From: Bradyrhizobium frederickii
GTDB lineage: Bacteria > Pseudomonadota > Alphaproteobacteria > Rhizobiales > Xanthobacteraceae
Direction of reading: 5' to 3'
Length of the DNA stretch: 64,000 nt
Assembly (NCBI RefSeq): GCF_004570865.1
Contig: NZ_SPQS01000005.1
Location: 62,001 to 126,000, forward strand
Of this stretch, positions 51,174 through 59,929 are shown piece by piece. The notes under the pieces are model-generated. The model searched no databases. It saw nothing but the letters and a program-made list of their open reading frames with translations, and was not told the DNA's origin. How positions within the stretch are numbered: the stretch's first letter is position 1; every line of letters begins with the position of its first letter. The position numbers and the translations under genes are program-made.

Positions 51174-52724
51174 ATGTACACTGGTCACCACGCCCGCCTG
51201 CGCCCGCTGCAGCCCGCCTTCATCATGGCGGCCACAGGCGAGGCCGTCACCTACCGCGAGCTGGAGGCGCGCAGCAACCGGCTGGCGCATCTGTTCCGCA
51301 AGCACGGCCTGAAACGGCTCGACCATTACTCGATCTTCATGGAGAACAATTCGCGCTACCTGGAGGCCTGCGGCGCGGGCGAACGCTCCGGGCTGTACTA
51401 CACCTGCATCAACTCCTTCCTGACGCCGGGCGAGCTCGCCTATCTGCTCGTCAACAGCCAGTCCCGGATTCTGATCACCTCGGTGGCGAAGCTCGACATC
51501 GCGCGCGAGGCGATCAAGTCCTGCCCCGATATCAAGCTCTGCATCGTCGCCGATGGCCCGGGCGAGAGCGAGCGCATCGTCGGGCTGGCGGACGTGACCG
51601 CGGACATGCCGACGACACCGATCGCGGACGAATGGCTCGGCACGGCCATGCTGTATTCGTCCGGCACGACGGGGCGACCAAAAGGCATCCTGCGGCCGCT
51701 GCCGGAGGAGCCGCCGAAACACAATCTGCCGCTGTTCGATTTCCTGACCAAGCTCTGGCACTACCGTGAGGGCATGGTCTACCTGTCGCCGGCCCCGCTC
51801 TACCATTCCGCACCGCAAGCCGCCGTGAACCTCACGATCCGCATGGGCGGCACCGTGATCATCATGGAGAGCTTCGATCCCGAGCGTTACCTCGAGCTGG
51901 TGCAGCGCTGGGGCATCACCCACACCCAGCTGGTGCCGACGATGTTCTCGCGCATGCTGAAGCTGCCGGAGGAGGTCCGCAAGCGCTACGACCTGTCGTC
52001 GCTCGAGATCGCGATCCATGCCACCGCGCCCTGCCCGGCTCTGGTCAAGGACGACATGATCAAATGGTGGGGACCCATCATTCACGAATATTACGGCGCC
52101 ACCGAGGGCCTCGGCTTTACCGCCTGCAATAGCGAGGAATGGCTGGCCCACCGCGGCACCGTCGGCAAGGTGCTGCTCGGCGATCTCCACATCCTCGACG
52201 AGAACATGCGGGAATGCCCGACCGGCACGCCCGGCCAGGTCTGGTTCAAGACGGCGACGCCGTTCGAATATTTCAACGATCCGGAGAAGACCAAGGAGGC
52301 GCGCTCGCCGGACGGCAGCATGAGCACGGTCGGCGACGTCGGCTATGTCGATGCCGATCGCTTCCTCTACCTGACCGACCGCGCCACCTTCATGATCATC
52401 TCCGGGGGAGTGAACATCTATCCGCAGGAATGCGAAAACCTCCTGATCACCCATCCGAAGGTCGCCGATGCCGCCGTGTTCGGCGTGCCCAATGCCGATC
52501 TCGGCGAGGAGGTGAAGGCGGTGGTGCAGCCGATGCCGGGCGTGGTGCCGAACGCGGCGCTGGCCGAAGAGCTGATCGCGTTCTGCGCGAAATCGCTGTC
52601 GCGGCAGAAGGTGCCGCGCTCGGTCGATTTCGAGAAGGAATTGCCGCGGCTGCCGACCGGGAAGCTGTACAAGCGCCTGCTGCGGGACCGGTATTGGGGA
52701 AACAAGGCGTCAAGGATCGTGTGA
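51174..52724 (+). CDS. Acyl-CoA synthetase (AMP-forming)
   Basis: Adenylate-forming ligase of 516 residues that activates a carboxylic acid to its CoA ester. Core motifs are the P-loop YSSGTTGRPKGILRP, the A5 motif HEYYGATEGLGF, A7 VGDVGYVDADRFLYLTDR, A8 MIISGGVNIYPQECENLLI and A10 PTGKLYKRLLRDRY. The acid-binding pocket is not clear enough to name the substrate; fatty, bile-like or aromatic acids are all possible. GGAGG lies seven bases before the ATG. It is the second gene after the iron alcohol dehydrogenase. Confidence 0.92.
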   Translation: MYTGHHARLRPLQPAFIMAATGEAVTYRELEARSNRLAHLFRKHGLKRLDHYSIFMENNSRYLEACGAGERSGLYYTCINSFLTPGELAYLLVNSQSRILITSVAKLDIAREAIKSCPDIKLCIVADGPGESERIVGLADVTADMPTTPIADEWLGTAMLYSSGTTGRPKGILRPLPEEPPKHNLPLFDFLTKLWHYREGMVYLSPAPLYHSAPQAAVNLTIRMGGTVIIMESFDPERYLELVQRWGITHTQLVPTMFSRMLKLPEEVRKRYDLSSLEIAIHATAPCPALVKDDMIKWWGPIIHEYYGATEGLGFTACNSEEWLAHRGTVGKVLLGDLHILDENMRECPTGTPGQVWFKTATPFEYFNDPEKTKEARSPDGSMSTVGDVGYVDADRFLYLTDRATFMIISGGVNIYPQECENLLITHPKVADAAVFGVPNADLGEEVKAVVQPMPGVVPNAALAEELIAFCAKSLSRQKVPRSVDFEKELPRLPTGKLYKRLLRDRYWGNKASRIV

Positions 52725-52771
52725 GGGTTTCCGCTACGTAAGGTGCGCAAGCAAGCGCCACACGCGCAACT

Positions 52772-52909
52772 GTCGTCCCGGGGCGCGACGAAGTCGCGAG
52801 CCCGGGACCCATAACCCCAAGGGAGGAGTCGTTGCGCGGCGGCAACTCCGAGTCTTGGCCAAACTGCCTCCTGTGGTCCCGGATCTTCGCTGCGCTCGTC
52901 CGGGACGAC
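52772..52909. repeat. Family D double-hairpin repeat (shortened right half)
   Basis: Begins gtcgtcccggggcgcgacga and ends ctcgtccgggacgacg, with gcccgggacccataacccca. The right half is shorter than in other copies, and the ttatgg module is missing. It lies downstream of the CoA ligase. Confidence 0.82.
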
Positions 52910-52974
52910 GGCGGTGTTTGTCGAGGCAGCTGCGCGCAACAGCTGCACCAGGACCATCTCTTCGCACCTGCACT

Positions 52975-52987
52975 CTCACATAGTGAG
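52975..52987. promoter_or_regulatory. Small dyad upstream of the second importer operon
   Basis: ctcac-ata-gtgag is a perfect 5-bp dyad about 140 bp before the binding-protein start. It may be an operator. The rest of the 52910-53124 stretch shows no gene. Confidence 0.2.
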
Positions 52988-53124
52988 ACGATGAAGACCC
53001 TGCGGCCTTCCGTCATCCGAATTGTCGAGGCGGCATGCGGCGCTATCGGGGTTGCCTCCCCCGGCTTGCGTGCTATCGTCGCGACAAACAGGCCGCAAAA
53101 GGCCGATGTCCAGGGAGGATGAGC

Positions 53125-54723
53125 ATGCGGAGCGTGTGGGCGCTTGCCGTAACGGCGGCGCTATCTGTGCTGATGGCCTCAACCACCACGCTCGCCGGCG
53201 AGCCGAAGCAGGGCGGAACCTTGCGGATGTATCACCGCGACAGTCCGGCCAACGCCTCGATTCTCGAAGGCGCGACCTATTCGGTCAACGTGCCCTTCAT
53301 GGGGGTCTTCAACAATCTCGTCATTTATGATCAGCACATCGCGCAGAACAGTCCCGACACCCTGAGGCCCGAACTCGCCGAAAGCTGGTCCTGGAGCAGC
53401 GACAACAAGAAGCTGACGTTCAAGCTGCGCCAAGGCGTCAAATGGCACGACGGCAAGCCGTTCACGTCGGCCGACGTCAAATGCAGCTTCGATCTGCTGA
53501 TGGGTAAATCGCAGCAGAAGCTTCGGCAGAATCCACGCAAGGCCTGGTACAACGAAGTCAACGAGATCACGACGAGCGGCGATTTCGAGGTCTCGTTCGA
53601 GCTGAAGCGGCCGCAACCCTCGCTGCTGGCGATGCTCGCGTCCGGCTATACGCCGGTCTATCCCTGCCATGTCTCTCCGGCGGACATGCGCACCCATCCG
53701 ATCGGGACCGGACCGTTCAAGTTCGTCGAGTTCAAGGCCAATGAATCGATCAAGCTGACGCGAAATCCGGACTACTGGAAGAAGGGCCTGCCCTATCTTG
53801 ACGGCATCGAATACACGATCATCACGAACCGCTCGACCGCGATCCTCGCTTTCGTCGCCGGCAAGTTCGACATGACCTTCCCGACGCACATCACGATCCC
53901 GCTGCTGAAGGACATCAAGTCGCAGGCGCCGAACGCGACCTGCGTCGTCGAGCCGACCAACGTTTCGACCAATATCATTGTCAATTCGAGCTCCCCGCCG
54001 TTCGACAACATCGATGTTCGCCGGGCGGTGGCCCTTGCGCTCGACCGCAAGGCTTTCATCGACATCCTGTTCGAGGGCCAGGCCGATATCGGCGGCACCA
54101 TGCTGCCGCCGCCTCAGGGCATCTGGGGCATGCCGAAGGACAGGCTCGAGACCATTCCGGGCTACGGCCCGAACGTGAACGCGAACCGCGAGGAGGCGAA
54201 GAAGCTGATGCAGAAGGCCGGATACGGTCCCGACAAGCATCTGGCGGTGAAGGTCTCGACGCGCAATCTCGCGGAGTATCGCGATCCCGCCGTGATCCTG
54301 ATCGACCAGCTCAAGAGCATCTATATCGACGGCGAGCTCGACGTCGTGGAGACCGCCAACTGGTTCCCGAAGGTCGCGCGCAAGGACTACATGCTCGGCC
54401 TCAATCTGACCGGCAGCTCGGTCGACGACCCCGACCAATCCTTCTACGAGAACTATTCCTGCGGCTCGGAGCGAAACTACACCAATTACTGCAACAAGGA
54501 GATCGAGAAGCTGTTCGACGTGCAATCGCAGGAGACCGACACCAACAAGCGCAAGCCGCTGGTGTGGGACATCGACAAGAAGCTGCAGGAGGACGTCGCC
54601 CGCCCGATCATCTTCCATGCAAGGGCCGGCACGTGCTGGCAGCCTTACGTCAAGGGCATCACGATCATGTCGAACAGCTCCTATAACGGCTTTCGCTACG
54701 AGGATGTGTGGCTCGACAAGTAG
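53125..54723 (+). CDS. Family 5 extracellular solute-binding protein of the second importer
   Basis: Periplasmic receptor of 532 residues. A Sec-type signal (about 1-25, ending STTTLAG) precedes PKQGGTLRMYHRDSPANASI. The family motif is LTFKLRQGVKWHDGKPFTSADVK (seen around residues 95-120), and later blocks are HPIGTGPFKFVEFKANESIK and FDNIDVRRAVALALDRKAFI. The ATG at 53125 has AGGGAGG six bases upstream; ATG 53119 is less well spaced. It is the first gene of a complete operon with two permeases and two ATPases. The ligand is not evident. Confidence 0.93.
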   Translation: MRSVWALAVTAALSVLMASTTTLAGEPKQGGTLRMYHRDSPANASILEGATYSVNVPFMGVFNNLVIYDQHIAQNSPDTLRPELAESWSWSSDNKKLTFKLRQGVKWHDGKPFTSADVKCSFDLLMGKSQQKLRQNPRKAWYNEVNEITTSGDFEVSFELKRPQPSLLAMLASGYTPVYPCHVSPADMRTHPIGTGPFKFVEFKANESIKLTRNPDYWKKGLPYLDGIEYTIITNRSTAILAFVAGKFDMTFPTHITIPLLKDIKSQAPNATCVVEPTNVSTNIIVNSSSPPFDNIDVRRAVALALDRKAFIDILFEGQADIGGTMLPPPQGIWGMPKDRLETIPGYGPNVNANREEAKKLMQKAGYGPDKHLAVKVSTRNLAEYRDPAVILIDQLKSIYIDGELDVVETANWFPKVARKDYMLGLNLTGSSVDDPDQSFYENYSCGSERNYTNYCNKEIEKLFDVQSQETDTNKRKPLVWDIDKKLQEDVARPIIFHARAGTCWQPYVKGITIMSNSSYNGFRYEDVWLDK

Positions 54724-54763
54724 AACGGCAGGCTGAAGACTAGCGGCTCGCGGAGGGCGAAGG

Positions 54764-55711
54764 ATGTTTGCCTATCTGGTGCGACGCCTGTTGCTGATGC
54801 TCGTGACCCTGTTCGGGATCTCGGTCGTCATCTTCGTCCTGCTGCGCGTCGTGCCCGGCAATATCGTCGACATCCTGTTCGCCGCTGCCGGCTATGTCGA
54901 TCCCGCCGACAAGGCCAATCTGGAGAAGGAGCTCGGCATCGACCAGCCGCTGATCGTGCAATACTGGCACTGGATCAGCGGTTTTCTGCGCGGCGACCTC
55001 GGTTATTCCTATGTTTCCGAGAAGCCGGCACTGCAGGAGATATTGCCGCGAATTCCGATCACGGCAAAGCTGGCTGGCCTCGCGCTGCTGTTCTCGGCCT
55101 CGATCGGAATTCCCCTGGGCGTCATCAGCGCCGTGAAGCAGGGCACGCGACTGGATTACGCCTTGCGCGTGGTCAGCCTCAGCGGCCTGTCGCTGCCCTC
55201 GTTCTGGCTCGGACTTTTGATCCTCACCGCGTCGGTGGCGATGTTCGGCCAGATGCCGATCTTCAACCCGAATCCGCAGACCTGGCTCGAGGCGTTCGCA
55301 ACCTACGCGGTTCCGGCCGCCGCCGTCGGCTTCCGCAGCGCGGCGCTGACCATGCGCATCACGCGATCCTCGATGCTGGAAGTGCTGCGGCAGGACTACA
55401 TCCGTACTGCGCGCGCCAAGGGCGCCTCCGAGGCCGCCGTGAACTATCGCCACGCGCTGAAGAACGCGATTCTGCCCGTGATCACCGTGATCGGCATCGA
55501 GGCGGCCTTCCTGATCGGCGGCCTGATCGTCACCGAGACGGTGTTCAACATCCCCGGTGTCGCCCGCTTCCTGGTCGAGGCGATCCGCTGGCGCGACTAT
55601 CCGATCGTGCAGAACCTCGTGATGTTCATCGCCGTGGTCGTGGTGGTCGCGAATTTCACCGTCGACATGCTCTACGCGGTGTTCGACCCGCGGATCAGGT
55701 ACACGGATTGA
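54764..55711 (+). CDS. Peptide-type ABC transporter permease (DppB-like) of the second importer
   Basis: Inner-membrane permease of 315 residues. It opens MFAYLVRRLLLMLVTLFGIS and then RVVPGNIVDILFAAAG. The EAA loop is YIRTARAKGASEAAVNYRHA and the ending VFDPRIRYTD matches the family. GGAGGGCGAAGG precedes the ATG. A family A repeat follows before the next permease gene. Confidence 0.94.
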   Translation: MFAYLVRRLLLMLVTLFGISVVIFVLLRVVPGNIVDILFAAAGYVDPADKANLEKELGIDQPLIVQYWHWISGFLRGDLGYSYVSEKPALQEILPRIPITAKLAGLALLFSASIGIPLGVISAVKQGTRLDYALRVVSLSGLSLPSFWLGLLILTASVAMFGQMPIFNPNPQTWLEAFATYAVPAAAVGFRSAALTMRITRSSMLEVLRQDYIRTARAKGASEAAVNYRHALKNAILPVITVIGIEAAFLIGGLIVTETVFNIPGVARFLVEAIRWRDYPIVQNLVMFIAVVVVVANFTVDMLYAVFDPRIRYTD

Positions 55712-55750
55712 CGGCATGATTTACTCTCACACAGCGTGTGCGCTCTCCTT

Positions 55751-55890
55751 CACCTCTCCCCGCCTGCGGGGAGAGGTCGGATTGCGCAGCAATCCGGGTG
55801 AGGGGGACTCTCCGCGAGCCCAGCTCTCACCTCCCCTGCGGAGAGTCCCCCTCACCCCAACCCTCTCCCCGCAAGCGGGGAGAGGGAGAA
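55751..55890. repeat. Family A double-hairpin repeat between permease genes
   Basis: Left hairpin cctctccccgcctgcgggga and right hairpin ccctctccccgcaagcgggg, with ggtgagggggactctccgcg and gagagtccccctcacccca. It ends 12 bp before the next gene, and the reading frame of that gene stays open through the whole repeat back to 55738. Confidence 0.88.
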
Positions 55891-55902
55891 GATAGAGCTG
55901 AC

Positions 55903-56796
55903 ATGGCCGCAATCGACTATGATCTCGAACTACGGCGCGCCGGCGCGCATGCCACCGGGGGCTGGCGGCGCGTGCTGTTCTTGGCGCAGCGGCACGTGCT
56001 CGGCGCGGCCGGGCTCATCATCATGACGGTGTTCGTGTTCACCGCGATCTTCGCCGATTTCATCGCGCGCTATGACCCGCTGACGGTCGATTCCGCGCGC
56101 GCGCTGGCTCGCCCGAGCTGGGCGCACTGGATGGGGACCGATTCCTTCGGCCGCGACGTGTTCAGCCGCATCATCCACGGCGCGCGCATCTCGCTCGCCG
56201 TCGGCATCGGCTCGACCGCGCTCGGCGGCACGATCGGCGTCATCGTCGGGCTCACATCGGGCTATCTGTCCGGCTGGGTCGATCTCGTCTTCCAGCGCGT
56301 TTCCGACGTTCTTCAAGCGCTGCCGCTGCTGGTCCTAGCCCTGATCATGACGGCGGCGCTCGGCCCGTCCTTGCCGAACGTCATCATCGCGATCGCCATC
56401 CCGCTGATCCCGACCGTGTCGCGCGTCACCCGCGCCAATACGCTGGCGCTGCGCGAGCAGCCCTTCGTCGAAGCCGCCAAGTCGATCGGCATGAGCGAGG
56501 TGCGGATCGCGCTGCGCCACGTGCTGCCGAACACGCTGGCGCCGCTGATCGTGCTCGCGACCGCCCAGCTCGGCTCGACCATCCTGACCGAGGCTTCCCT
56601 CTCCTTCCTTGGCCTCGGCATTCCCGAGCCTTATCCGTCGTGGGGCCGCATGCTGTCGGAATCCGCCGCAGAATATGTCCGCACCGCGCCCTGGCTGGTG
56701 ATCTTCCCGGGCATCGCCATCAGCCTCGCCGTGTTCGGCGCCAACCTGTTCGGCGACGCCCTGCGCGACATCCTCGATCCCCGGCAGCGCGGCTGA
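55903..56796 (+). CDS. Peptide-type ABC transporter permease (DppC-like) of the second importer
   Basis: Inner-membrane permease of 297 residues. The first helix is [20 protein letters not shown], followed by [20 protein letters not shown], the DppC family motif. The EAA loop is [20 protein letters not shown] and the end [17 protein letters not shown]. The start is ATG 55903; upstream codons are repeat sequence. The tail of the repeat (gggagagggagaag) may supply the ribosome-binding purines. Its stop overlaps the ATPase start by one base. Confidence 0.93.
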   Translation: MAAIDYDLELRRAGAHATGGWRRVLFLAQRHVLGAAGLIIMTVFVFTAIFADFIARYDPLTVDSARALARPSWAHWMGTDSFGRDVFSRIIHGARISLAVGIGSTALGGTIGVIVGLTSGYLSGWVDLVFQRVSDVLQALPLLVLALIMTAALGPSLPNVIIAIAIPLIPTVSRVTRANTLALREQPFVEAAKSIGMSEVRIALRHVLPNTLAPLIVLATAQLGSTILTEASLSFLGLGIPEPYPSWGRMLSESAAEYVRTAPWLVIFPGIAISLAVFGANLFGDALRDILDPRQRG

Positions 56797-57803
56797 TGAC
56801 GAAACAATCCGATCTCGTGCTCGAGGTGAAGAACCTGAAGACGGTGTTCTTCACCAATTCCGGCCTGTTCAAGGCCGTGGACGATCTCTCCTTCAGCGTG
56901 AGGCGCGGGGAGACCCTGGCGATCGTCGGCGAATCCGGCTGCGGCAAGAGCGTCACCGCGCTGTCGCTGATGCGCCTCGTGCCCGATCCGCCCGGCCGCA
57001 TCATCGGCGGCTCCGTCTCGCTCGAAGGCACCGATCTGCTGGCGCTGGACGAAGCCGAGATGCGCGCCGTCAGAGGCAACCGCATCTCCATGATCTTCCA
57101 GGAGCCGATGACATCGCTCAATCCGGTGATGCGGATCGGCGACCAGATCGTCGAAGCCGTGCGGCTGCACCGAAGCATCCCGGCCAGGGAGGCCCAGACC
57201 ATCGCCGTCGAGATGCTCCGCCTGGTGCGCATTCCCGAACCGGCGCGACGCGCGAGGGAATATCCGCATCAGCTGTCCGGCGGCATGCGCCAGCGCGCGA
57301 TGATCGCGATGGCGCTGGCCTGCCGGCCGGCGCTGCTGCTCGCGGACGAGCCGACCACGGCGCTCGACGTCACCATCCAGGCGCAGATCCTGGCGCTGAT
57401 CCTCGACCTTCAGAAGGAGCTCGGCACCGGGCTCGTGCTGATCACGCATGATCTCGGCGTGGTCGCGCAGACCGCGCAGCGCGTGATCGTGATGTATGCG
57501 GGGCGGAAGGTCGAGGAAGCCAGCGTCGAGGCGCTGTTCGCCTCACCGATGCATCCCTATACGCGCGGGCTGATGGCGTCGATCCCGGCGGTCCCCGCAG
57601 CCGGAATCGTCGCCCCGGAGCGACTGAACGAGATCCCCGGCACGGTGCCCTCGCTGGTGCGCTTGCCGAAGGGTTGCGCCTTCGCGCCGCGCTGCAAGCT
57701 CGCCATCAAGCGTTGCGAGGCCGAATATCCGCCGCTGGCGGATTGGGGCGGCGGCCATCTCGCCGCCTGCTGGCGCGCGGAAGAAGTCGCGGAGGTGGCA
57801 TGA
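56796..57803 (+). CDS. Peptide-type ABC transporter ATPase (DppD-like)
   Basis: ATPase of 335 residues. Walker A is [20 protein letters not shown], the signature is [17 protein letters not shown], and Walker B is [15 protein letters not shown]. It keeps the C-terminal segment of this family with cysteines: [20 protein letters not shown]. That segment is missing from the first half of the tandem ATPase at 1-1586, which makes this a useful comparison. It overlaps the DppC-like gene by one base and the DppF-like gene by four. Confidence 0.95.
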   Translation: MTKQSDLVLEVKNLKTVFFTNSGLFKAVDDLSFSVRRGETLAIVGESGCGKSVTALSLMRLVPDPPGRIIGGSVSLEGTDLLALDEAEMRAVRGNRISMIFQEPMTSLNPVMRIGDQIVEAVRLHRSIPAREAQTIAVEMLRLVRIPEPARRAREYPHQLSGGMRQRAMIAMALACRPALLLADEPTTALDVTIQAQILALILDLQKELGTGLVLITHDLGVVAQTAQRVIVMYAGRKVEEASVEALFASPMHPYTRGLMASIPAVPAAGIVAPERLNEIPGTVPSLVRLPKGCAFAPRCKLAIKRCEAEYPPLADWGGGHLAACWRAEEVAEVA

Positions 57804-58795
57804 CCGAGGCCCTGCTCGAGGTCACCGACCTCAAGAAATATTATCCGGTGCGTGCCGGCGTGCTGCGGCGGCAGGTCGGCACCGTGCACTCGGTCGACGG
57901 CGTCTCGTTCTCCCTTCAGGCCGGCGAGACGCTCGGGCTCGTCGGCGAGTCCGGCTGCGGCAAGTCGACGGTGGCGCGCAGCGTGCTGCGGCTGGTCGAG
58001 CCGACCTCCGGCAAGATCCGCCTCGACGGAGAGGACATCACGCACCTCTCCAAGTCGGCGCTACGCCCGCACCGCCGCTCGATGCAGATCGTGTTCCAGG
58101 ATCCGTTCGCCTCGCTCAATCCGCGCATGACCGCCGGCGACATCGTCGGCGAGCCGCTCATCGTGCATGGTCTGGCGACCGGCAAGGCGCTGGAGGCGAG
58201 GGTTGCAAAGCTGTTCGAACAGGTCGGATTGCGCCCCGACCAGATGCACAACTTCCCGCATCAATTCTCCGGCGGACAGCGCCAGCGCATCTGCATCGCG
58301 CGGGCGCTGGCGCTGGGGCCGCGCCTGATCGTCTGCGACGAGCCGGTGTCCGCGCTCGACGTCTCGATCCAGGCTCAGGTGATCAACCTTCTGATCGACC
58401 TGCAGCGGCAGCACGGCTTCTCCTATCTCTTCATCGCCCACGACCTCGCCGTGGTCGCGCATATCAGCCACCGCGTCGCCGTGATGTATCTCGGCCGCAT
58501 CGTCGAGATCGCCGGCAAGGACGAGCTGTTCCGCAATCCGAGGCATCCCTATACGCAGGCGCTGCTCGCCTCCGTGCCGATCGCCAATCCGCTGGCGAAG
58601 AAGCTCGCACCGCTGGTCGACGGCGACGTGCCGAGCCCGGTCAATCCGCCGCCGGGCTGTGCGTTTCACACCCGCTGCCGGTTTGCGATGGAGCGTTGCA
58701 AGATCGAGCGGCCGGCGCTGCTGGATGCCGGTGATGGGCATCAGGTGGCGTGTCTGCTCAATGAGGGAACGGGGCGGAGCAACGCGACTGCGTAG
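57800..58795 (+). CDS. Peptide-type ABC transporter ATPase (DppF-like)
   Basis: Second ATPase of the importer, 331 residues. It opens with [20 protein letters not shown], typical of DppF. Walker A is [20 protein letters not shown], the signature is [17 protein letters not shown], and Walker B is [18 protein letters not shown]. The C-terminal [17 protein letters not shown] segment is present. GGAGG lies four bases before the ATG. The stop codon TAG is the left end of a family H repeat. Confidence 0.95.
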   Translation: MTEALLEVTDLKKYYPVRAGVLRRQVGTVHSVDGVSFSLQAGETLGLVGESGCGKSTVARSVLRLVEPTSGKIRLDGEDITHLSKSALRPHRRSMQIVFQDPFASLNPRMTAGDIVGEPLIVHGLATGKALEARVAKLFEQVGLRPDQMHNFPHQFSGGQRQRICIARALALGPRLIVCDEPVSALDVSIQAQVINLLIDLQRQHGFSYLFIAHDLAVVAHISHRVAVMYLGRIVEIAGKDELFRNPRHPYTQALLASVPIANPLAKKLAPLVDGDVPSPVNPPPGCAFHTRCRFAMERCKIERPALLDAGDGHQVACLLNEGTGRSNATA

Positions 58796-58915
58796 GGCGG
58801 GCCAAGCGACTTGTCCGCCGTAGCTCGAAGAGCGAAGGCGGAAGCGTGCCCACCACCTCTCTGCCAATCGAAACGAATGGTAGGCACGGCGCTATGCGCC
58901 TTTGCCCGCCCTACG
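58791..58915. repeat. Family H double-hairpin repeat between convergent stops
   Basis: Begins cgtagggcgggccaagcg and ends cgcctttgcccgccctacg, with gaagcgtgcccacca and gtaggcacggcg inside. As at 23413-23504, each end supplies the TAG stop of the gene entering from that side (DppF-like gene on plus, CREST gene on minus). Confidence 0.9.
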
Positions 58916-59708
58916 ATTGCGGATCGTGCCGCAACGAGCTGATCACCGGCCAGGCCGCCAGCGCGGCAGCCAGATGCTTGAGCGTGTGGCCCGAGACGAT
59001 GTGGCCCGTCGCGTCGAACACGATCGCATCGCCAAGCTCGAAAAGCTTGGCCAGCGCATAGAACAAGATCACGCCGCCGAGCGGCACGCCAAGCGCGCCG
59101 GGCCGGGGCCGCGTCAACGCCAGTCCCACGGCCAGCGCGATGCCGCCGTACTGCACGACCACCCACGGCGTGAGATTCTCGCGCGCCACCCAGGCAGCCA
59201 GCAGGCCCGTGATCATCATCAGCACCAGCACCGCCTCGCCCGCGCGCACGCTGATGCGCTCGCTGGCCGCGATGCCCAGAAATCCCGCGAACGCCACGGC
59301 CATGCCGAGGCGGTCGGCGATCAGCCGTTGCGGCACGTCGGGGTCGAGATGATAGAAGCCTGAGCCCAGGCAAGTGAGGATCAGTCCCACGAAGAACCAG
59401 CTTGCACCGACGGGCACCTCGAGACGGCCGCGCAGCCGCTCCGAGCCCCAGACACCCATCGCGAGGAAGGCGAGATTGCTCAGCACGTCGGCGGCGTTGG
59501 GCACGCCGAGCCAGGCGCGGCTGTCGACGAAATGCGGGATGTGCCAGGCGGCGGCAGGCAGCGCCGGCGCAAAGAGGGCCGCGACCGCCAAGACGAGGAG
59601 CGCCGCGGTCAGATATTTTTCGCGGGCTTGCGAGGCGCCGAACGAAGGGCGGCGGGCCCCCAAGGGGAGTAGGGCAGCCGCCTGGATGGGATCATTTGCG
59701 CGCGACAT
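58911..59708 (-). CDS. CREST-superfamily (ceramidase-like) membrane protein
   Basis: Polytopic membrane protein of 265 residues with about seven membrane segments. It has the conserved CREST hydrolase residues: an acidic/Ser block at FVDSRAWLGVPNAADVLSNL, GSGFYHLDPD with the first His and Asp, and a late SGHTLKHLAAALAAW with two His. These would bind zinc in alkaline ceramidases and related enzymes. The substrate here is not known; a lipid amide is possible. GGAGAG precedes ATG 59708, which fixes the start over the longer frame. A strong promoter with twin operators lies upstream. Confidence 0.82.
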   Translation of the reverse strand: MSRANDPIQAAALLPLGARRPSFGASQAREKYLTAALLVLAVAALFAPALPAAAWHIPHFVDSRAWLGVPNAADVLSNLAFLAMGVWGSERLRGRLEVPVGASWFFVGLILTCLGSGFYHLDPDVPQRLIADRLGMAVAFAGFLGIAASERISVRAGEAVLVLMMITGLLAAWVARENLTPWVVVQYGGIALAVGLALTRPRPGALGVPLGGVILFYALAKLFELGDAIVFDATGHIVSGHTLKHLAAALAAWPVISSLRHDPQS

Positions 59709-59725
59709 GCGGGGCTCTCCAGCAT

Positions 59726-59769
59726 TGAACAATGTTCAGTATTAGTAGCCGAAAGATGAACAATGTTCA
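59726..59769 (-). promoter_or_regulatory. Promoter with two identical dyad operators for the CREST gene
   Basis: The 13-mer tgaacaatgttca, a perfect 6-bp dyad around one base, occurs at 59726-59738 and 59757-59769, centres 31 bp apart (about three helix turns). Read on the minus strand, TTGAAC (59770-59765) and TACTAA (59747-59742) are separated by exactly 17 bp, a good sigma-70 type promoter. One operator overlaps the -35 region and the other the expected start point, an arrangement suited to repression by a TetR- or MarR-like dimer. No regulator gene is next to it. Confidence 0.75.
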
Positions 59770-59891
59770 ATAAAAATTACCCGTGACGCCAGCTGGTATC
59801 CATCCTATTGGAAACCATGGGATATTTTAGAACGACGGGGCCGACCGCAGCGCCTCGCGCGAGCGTGCAGCGCTCGCGTCCTGGGCGACAT

Positions 59892-59924
59892 GGGTCCCGG
59901 CTCGCGCGCCGCGCGTCCGGGACA
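59892..59924. repeat. Remnant of a family D repeat end
   Basis: gggtcccggctcgcgcgccg and gcgcgtccgggac match the right-hand hairpin of family D; no left half is found. It lies just downstream of the carboxylase gene's stop. Confidence 0.55.
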
Positions 59925-59929
59925 CGAGG

